The notes below the pieces were generated by a model, which was not told where the DNA came from, did no database searches, and worked only from the letters and a program-made list of their open reading frames with translations. A stretch of 64,000 nucleotides of DNA from Macrostomum hystrix (taxonomy: Eukaryota > Platyhelminthes > Macrostomidae): the NCBI GenBank assembly GCA_950097015.1, contig CATNEN010000038.1:15184001-15248000 (forward strand), given 5' to 3'. How positions within the stretch are numbered: position 1 is the first letter of the stretch; every line of letters begins with the position of its first letter. This document shows positions 62,575-64,000 of this stretch, piece by piece. The position numbers and the translations under genes were made by a program.

Positions 62575-63902
62575 ATTATGATGGGATTCTTTATGATGGG
62601 ATTCTTTAGAATGGGATTCTTTATGATGGGATTCTTTATGATGGGATTCTTTATGATGGGATTCTTTATGACGGGATTCTTTATAATGGGATTCTTTAGA
62701 ATGGGATTCTTCAGAATGGGATTCTTTAGAATGGGATTCTTTAGAATGGGATTCTTTAGAATGGGATTCTTTAGAATGGGATTCTTTAGAATGGGATTCT
62801 TTAGAATCGGATTCTTTAGAATGGGATTCTTTAGAATGGGATTCTTTAGAATCGGATTCTTTAGAATGGGATTCTTTAGAATGGGATTCTTTAGAATGGG
62901 ATTCTTTAGAATGGGATTCTTTAGAATGGGATTCTTTAGAATGGGATTCTTTAGAATGGGATTCTTTAGAATGGGATTCTTTAGAATGGGATTCTTTAGA
63001 ATGGGATTCTTTAGAATCGGATTCTTTAGAATGGGATTCTTTAGAATGGGATTCTTTAGAATGGGATTCTTTAGAATGGGATTCTTTAGAATGGGATTCT
63101 TTAGAATCGGATTCTTTAGAATGGGATTCAATAAAATATGATTCTTTAGAATGGGATTCTTTAGAATGGGATTCTTTAGAATGGGATTCTTTGGAATGGG
63201 ATTCTTTAGAATCGGATTCTTTAGAATGGGATTCTTTAGAATGGGATTCTTTAGAATGGGATTCTTTAGAATCGGATTCTTTAGAATGGGATTCAATAAA
63301 ATATGATTCTTTAGAATGGGATTCTTTAGAATGGGATTCTTTAGAATGGGATTCTTTAGAATGGGATTCTTTGGAATGGGATTCTTTAGAATCGGATTCT
63401 TTAGAATGGGATTCTTTAGAATGGGATTCTTTAGAATGGGATTCTTTAGAATGGGATTCTTTAGAATGGGATTCTTTGGAATGGGATTCTTTAGAATCGG
63501 ATTCTTTAGAATGGGATTCTTTAGAATGGGATTCTTTAGAATGGGATTCTTTAGAATGGGATTCTTTGGAATGGGATTCTTTAGAATCGGATTCTTTAGA
63601 ATGGGATTCTTTAGAATGGGATTCTTTAGAATCGGATTCTTTAGAATGGGATTCTTTAGAATGGGATTCTTTAGAATGGGATTCTTTAGAATGGGATTCT
63701 TTAGAATGGGATTCTTTAGAATGGGATTCTTTAGAATCGGATTCTTTAGAATGGGATTCTTTAGAATCGGATTCTTTAGAATGGGATTCTTTAGAATGGG
63801 ATTCTTTAGAATGGGATTCTTTAGAATGGGATTCTTTAGAATGGGATTCTTTAGAATCGGATTCTTTAGAATGGGATTCAATAAAATATGATTCTTTAGA
63901 AT
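62575..63902. repeat. 15-bp minisatellite, about 88 copies
   Basis: The unit GGGATTCTTTAGAAT has point variants (CGGATTC, TTTGGAAT, TTTATGAT at the left edge). A rare variant, GGGATTCAATAAAATATGATT, occurs three times (about 63126, 63291 and 63876) with similar neighbours, marking block duplications. ATTCT...AGAAT makes each unit an imperfect palindrome. A frame of 437 codons (NPILK repeats) runs through it on the minus strand and is not a gene. Confidence 0.98.
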
Positions 63903-64000
63903 GGTATATTTTTACAAGGATCTCAATGTTGTTTTTTATGTTGGTGGAGAGAGAAAAATTCTTCCTGTTCCAAATAAAATGTTTGCAAATATTTTACAAT

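Noticed and set aside
62568-63881. 437-codon open frame of NPILK repeats (minus) and partner frames on plus
   Set aside because: It lies wholly in a 15-bp tandem array whose unit lacks stop codons; open on both strands, no start context, no splice or domain evidence.
62575-63902. Heat-shock elements in the 15-bp array
   Set aside because: TTC and GAA blocks are 4 bp apart (TTCTTTAGAA) rather than the 2 bp of the heat-shock element consensus.

Overview
This is a eukaryotic, animal-type window. It has multi-exon genes with GT-AG introns (plus one GC-AG donor), tRNA-derived SINEs, a decayed mariner transposon, small TIR elements and about two dozen minisatellite arrays. All recognisable genes have animal relatives: an inversin-like ankyrin protein, TRMT44, an MFSD4/NaGLT1-like transporter, a tubulin-tyrosine-ligase-like protein, ARHGAP39/Vilse, UBTD1/2 and an HSD17B12-like reductase. 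The species cannot be read from the sequence. Strong polypyrimidine-AG sites 24-42 nt upstream of four consecutive start codons suggest spliced-leader trans-splicing, which would fit a flatworm or another trans-splicing invertebrate. That is an inference.

Layout. 0-20 kb: four plus-strand genes in tandem, namely ankyrin/IQ (2862-6411), TRMT44 (6953-10508), MFSD4-like (11310-15427) and intronless TTLL-like (16820-19114). 20-38 kb: a 42-copy minisatellite, then the minus-strand ARHGAP39-like gene (22541-38181, 5' exon not found), whose introns hold SINEs and seven tandem arrays. 38-42 kb: AT-rich sequence with a TA-flanked MITE. 42-50.5 kb: a UBTD1/2-like gene whose likely first exon lies at 42133 and whose 6.7-kb first intron holds a dead mariner, two minisatellites and an antisense four-helix membrane protein gene (46760-47527). 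50.5-55.5 kb: two large arrays of 21-bp and 24-bp units. 55.5-58.5 kb: AT-rich, with a small MITE and a palindrome-rich island. 58.5-60.4 kb: HSD17B12-like gene with SINEs in its intron. 60.4-64 kb: 20-bp array, SINE, 15-bp array.

The most striking property is that roughly 30% of the window (about 19 kb, my sum of array lengths) is minisatellite of some two dozen mostly unrelated units of 13-60 bp. On the plus strand nine arrays stop 24-111 bp before a 3' splice acceptor, and most other introns carry a SINE or MITE instead, so many introns are little more than one repeat plus splice signals. The longest open frames in the window (up to about 437 codons) lie in these arrays and are not genes. 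There is no metabolic pathway linking the genes; they are independent housekeeping, ciliary, cytoskeletal, transport and lipid functions.
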